A stretch of 8,758 bases of DNA from Thermoproteota archaeon (lineage in GTDB: Archaea > Korarchaeota > Korarchaeia > Korarchaeales > Korarchaeaceae), in the NCBI GenBank assembly GCA_015521385.1, contig WAOH01000021.1:1-8758 (forward strand). The letters run 5' to 3'. This document shows positions 6,531 through 8,758 of this stretch, one piece after another. Both the position numbers and the translations under genes were made by a program. The notes below the pieces were generated by a model, which worked only from the letters and a program-made list of their open reading frames with translations, was not told where the DNA came from and searched no databases. How positions within the stretch are numbered: position 1 is the stretch's first letter; the number at the start of each line of letters is the position of its first letter.

Positions 6531-7415
6531 ATGAAGCTAATAGACCGGAAAAGCGGCAAGATCTTAGGCATAAACGCCTTCGATCTTTTTTTAATTCTAA
6601 TAATTGTCGCGTTTGCTGGCTATTATGCCTATGAGAATCTACTCCCCCCACCCCAGGAGGTCAACGCGTACTCGGGTCTCAATATCAGGAATGCGGCCTT
6701 GGAGTTCACTAGGCTCTCCACCATGGGATACATAGTTGAGGCGAGGATAGACGGCGTGTGGACCGCTAACGGGACGGAGTTCCACGATGACGTCCTCATC
6801 ACGTGGTCGTATGAGACGAGGCTCTTCGGGTGGTACAGGGGTAAGAGGATAACAATCGGGGGTCCGAACGCCTACGTGGAGGACATAGCCGCCTCGAAGA
6901 TAACCTTCAAGACTACCGCCCCCTCGGTCATCAGGATGTACACTTACCCGATAAAGGCGGACAGCATCAGCAAGATAGCGGATAAGCTTGAGGAAATAGG
7001 CGGGAAAGTAGCGGGGGAGTACGGTGTCAGGGACGTGAAGGTGAGATCGTCGCTGGTCATCGACGTGCCTGGCCTCAAGCCGAGCGCGTATCTTTACACT
7101 CAGCTGAAGTGGAAGATCTACGAGAGGATCCCTTGGGGCTTCATTTACGTTTACTTGGGAGATTCGTTCATAACCATGAAATTCGACTACACGCAGAAGG
7201 TGGCCCTCACATCCGGTGATCTAAGGGAGGTAGACTCGATACTCAGGGAACTGGGGATCAATTACACCAACGCCATGCTGGACGCTGCCTACGTTTACAT
7301 AGGCACGGAGGAGCCCCTCACGGGGGTGTCGGTGTATGCCAACCTGCTCGACAACGCGCGACCCCTGTCAGATGTCATAGATGTGACCAGGCTCACGTTC
7401 ATCCCCAAGCCGTAG
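6531..7415 (+). CDS. Single-pass membrane protein with DUF4330-like N terminus
   Basis: The 294-residue product starts MKLIDRKSGKILGINAFDLF, which resembles the N terminus of DUF4330 proteins (MKLIDEKGRLFGKIN.iDLL), followed by one membrane segment (about 17-35). The remaining 255 residues are hydrophilic with mixed beta/alpha character and are likely outside the membrane. Two possible N-glycosylation sequons (N80-G-T and N244-Y-T) and several Trp/Tyr-rich strands are visible; no catalytic motif is recognised. DUF4330 itself has no established function. The gene begins 9 bases after the thermosome stop with a poor ribosome binding site and may have its own leaderless promoter. It is followed after 11 bases by a polymerase-like membrane protein, so an accessory role in surface-glycan assembly or export is inferred from context only. 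The family link rests on the N-terminal 40 residues. Confidence 0.7.
   Translation: MKLIDRKSGKILGINAFDLFLILIIVAFAGYYAYENLLPPPQEVNAYSGLNIRNAALEFTRLSTMGYIVEARIDGVWTANGTEFHDDVLITWSYETRLFGWYRGKRITIGGPNAYVEDIAASKITFKTTAPSVIRMYTYPIKADSISKIADKLEEIGGKVAGEYGVRDVKVRSSLVIDVPGLKPSAYLYTQLKWKIYERIPWGFIYVYLGDSFITMKFDYTQKVALTSGDLREVDSILRELGINYTNAMLDAAYVYIGTEEPLTGVSVYANLLDNARPLSDVIDVTRLTFIPKP
6586..6592 (+). terminator. T7 tract, candidate terminator for the thermosome transcript
   Basis: Seven consecutive T residues about 65 bases after the thermosome stop lie in an AT-rich stretch within the next coding region. Archaeal RNA polymerase can terminate at such U-tracts without a hairpin. Because it also encodes the hydrophobic membrane segment (CTT TTT TTA), it may simply reflect Phe/Leu codons. 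Confidence 0.25.
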
Positions 7416-7426
7416 GGGGATGGGCT

Positions 7427-8731
7427 TTGCTGATTACCCTCCTATTGAGATCGTTCAGCACCTCCGTTTTGGGGAGGATATGGAGGAAACTGCGCATACC
7501 TGAGCTAGTCAGGACCAGCCTGACCTACAAGCTCCTCACATCAACCTACGAGATCCTGTCATCAGCCGCTCAGTACTCCGTCTTCCTGAGGATCCTCAGG
7601 AGAGCCTGTAACCTGATCAGCTCACTTACTTCAAGGATTGACAAGCTAGTCCCGCGGTGGAGGATGAGCCTCCCCCTAGATAGGTTGGTGAAGATACTGC
7701 TCTCCCCATGGATGCTCCCCTTGGGTTTCCTCCTGTTCTTCTGGTCGTCGATGGTAAGGGTCTCGACCTCAACCATTGTACTGATCTACTTTACCGCACT
7801 AGTGATGGCCTCGGGAATCTTCCTAGCCTACAAGGAGGAAGATCTCCACGTAATCGACAACAGGGGGTTAGTCACTCTCCTCGGAGCCGCCATGTTCCTG
7901 CTCGGTTACGTGGCTTTCATAATGCAGGTGTCAAAGGTGGGAGGTCTCCCCCTCCTGAACGACGAGCTCAGGAGGGGCCTGTCCCCCCTCCTCAACTATC
8001 TGGCCTGGACCACCGTCCCAGGTACAGCGTTCCTCCTCTCCTCGTTGAAGCTGAGGAGATGTGAAGCTTACTCACTTACCCTGATAGGCTTCATCCCATC
8101 GTTTTTCCTAGCCTTCAGGACTGAGATGATAGCTTACATACTGATGGCCATCGTCGTCCTTTATCACAGGAAGATGGTCAACTACAAGCAAGTCTTCTTG
8201 GGGCTGCTCGTCGCTGTCGCTTTCTTCCTCGGAGTGGGTGCGATCAGATCGCTGACCACGGGCTTGGCCCAGAACCCGCTCCTCTCGGTCCTCTACAGAC
8301 CGACCATCACGATAGCGGCCCTCGACACGATAGTCAGGCTCTACGCCCTCAGACCGGTCACTGGCGGCTGGGTGCATCTAGCGGCCCTGTCATCCCTAGG
8401 ACTAATCAGGGGAACGCGCTACGGTCCCAGAACCCTCATAAGCATCTACGTGGGGGGTAGGAGGACCGTGTCTACCACGGCCACCTTGATAGGGGGACCC
8501 CTCTTGGACTGGGGGATACTTGGAGCGGTAGCAGCCTCCCTCACCTTCTCCTACCTCTTGGCCCTGGCCTACAGGTTCTCCAAGAAGGCAGACTACCTGC
8601 TTGGCCCATATTCGGTGCTGTTCGCCTACTTGGTCGTCGGGATAGAGACGGGAATACTGGACATCAACATATACCTCTACCTCCTCCTCGCCGTGATCGT
8701 CCTCCTCACTTCCCTGAGGCCGGAGAGATGA
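7427..8731 (+). CDS. Polytopic membrane protein, oligosaccharide repeat-unit (O-antigen) polymerase-like
   Basis: The 434-residue product has about 10-11 likely membrane segments between residues 92 and 430, after a basic, amphipathic N-terminal part of about 85 residues. Its pattern matches archaeal Wzy-like polymerases that join oligosaccharide units on the outer face of the membrane: GGLPLLNDELRRG (172-184), FRTE at the start of a membrane segment (230-233), and TTATLIGGPLLDWGILGA (350-367). Arg and Glu in such loops are typical of the class, but sequence conservation in Wzy is low, so this is a moderate call. It begins at TTG 7427 behind AGGGGGA; ATG 7420 is in another frame that closes quickly. 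It follows the DUF4330-like gene by 11 bases and is probably co-transcribed, suggesting a joint role in cell-surface polysaccharide or glycan synthesis. A ligase of the same superfamily is an alternative. Confidence 0.65.
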   Translation: MLITLLLRSFSTSVLGRIWRKLRIPELVRTSLTYKLLTSTYEILSSAAQYSVFLRILRRACNLISSLTSRIDKLVPRWRMSLPLDRLVKILLSPWMLPLGFLLFFWSSMVRVSTSTIVLIYFTALVMASGIFLAYKEEDLHVIDNRGLVTLLGAAMFLLGYVAFIMQVSKVGGLPLLNDELRRGLSPLLNYLAWTTVPGTAFLLSSLKLRRCEAYSLTLIGFIPSFFLAFRTEMIAYILMAIVVLYHRKMVNYKQVFLGLLVAVAFFLGVGAIRSLTTGLAQNPLLSVLYRPTITIAALDTIVRLYALRPVTGGWVHLAALSSLGLIRGTRYGPRTLISIYVGGRRTVSTTATLIGGPLLDWGILGAVAASLTFSYLLALAYRFSKKADYLLGPYSVLFAYLVVGIETGILDINIYLYLLLAVIVLLTSLRPER

Positions 8732-8758
8732 GGTCGCTCAGAGAAGCGATATACCTAA
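8728..8758 (+). CDS. Possible start of a further gene (partial)
   Basis: ATGA overlaps the stop of the polymerase-like gene by 4 bases, and ten codons (MRSLREAIYL) stay open to the window end. GAGG about 8 bases upstream could serve as its ribosome binding site. The same coupled arrangement joins pgk and the GAPDH-like gene. Ten codons are too few to identify a product or to be sure it is a gene. Confidence 0.4.
   Translation, partial: MRSLREAIYL

Noticed and set aside
7420..7429. ATG 7420 as the start of the gene after the DUF4330-like protein
   Set aside because: It is in a different frame from the 434-codon membrane protein and closes after about 28 codons.
1..8758. CRISPR arrays, insertion sequences, tRNA or rRNA genes, phage genes
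   Set aside because: No regularly spaced repeats, terminal inverted repeats, transposase motifs or tRNA-like cloverleaf sequences were seen, and nearly all of the window is accounted for by coding regions.

Overview
The window looks like chromosomal DNA of a thermophilic archaeon. It has a type II (CCT/thermosome) chaperonin, an archaeal-type phosphoglycerate kinase, an archaeal MTAP-family phosphorylase with a C-terminal CXC motif, TATA-like boxes upstream of genes, strong GGAGGTGA-type ribosome binding sites, and heavy use of ATA, AGG and AAG codons. I favour a TACK-group lineage (Thermoproteota or Korarchaeota-like), but no sequence here fixes the phylum.

Layout. Minus strand, read from about 4.73 kb down to 1: an MTAP/PNP-family nucleoside phosphorylase (3919-4734); a 98-base gap with a candidate promoter; phosphoglycerate kinase (2603-3820); a 251-residue relative of archaeal GAPDH that overlaps pgk by 4 bases (1851-2606); and a large polytopic membrane protein of the DUF6785/DUF6784 type, cut by the window edge (1-1827). 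Plus strand: a thermosome subunit (4860-6521) that diverges from the phosphorylase across a 125-base promoter region; a single-pass membrane protein with a DUF4330-like N terminus (6531-7415); a polytopic oligosaccharide/O-antigen-polymerase-like protein (7427-8731); and the first codons of a possible next gene overlapping it by ATGA (8728-8758).

How they fit together. pgk and the GAPDH-like gene keep the glycolytic gap/pgk pairing common in archaea, but the GAPDH-like protein lacks about 90 residues of the catalytic middle, including the active-site Cys motif, and its dinucleotide-binding glycines are replaced. The frame is intact and coupled to pgk, so this looks like a maintained pseudoenzyme and is the most unusual item in the window. 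The phosphorylase has Asn and Ala where adenine-specific MTAPs have two Asp residues, hinting at 6-oxopurine substrates. The two genes after the thermosome look like a separate cell-surface glycan module. It may be driven by a TATA-like box written into the last codons of the thermosome gene, which would start its transcript at or within a few bases of the ATG.

The window is almost fully coding. The only non-coding stretches over 50 bases are 3821-3918 and 4735-4859, both described below. I saw no rRNA, tRNA, CRISPR array or insertion sequence.
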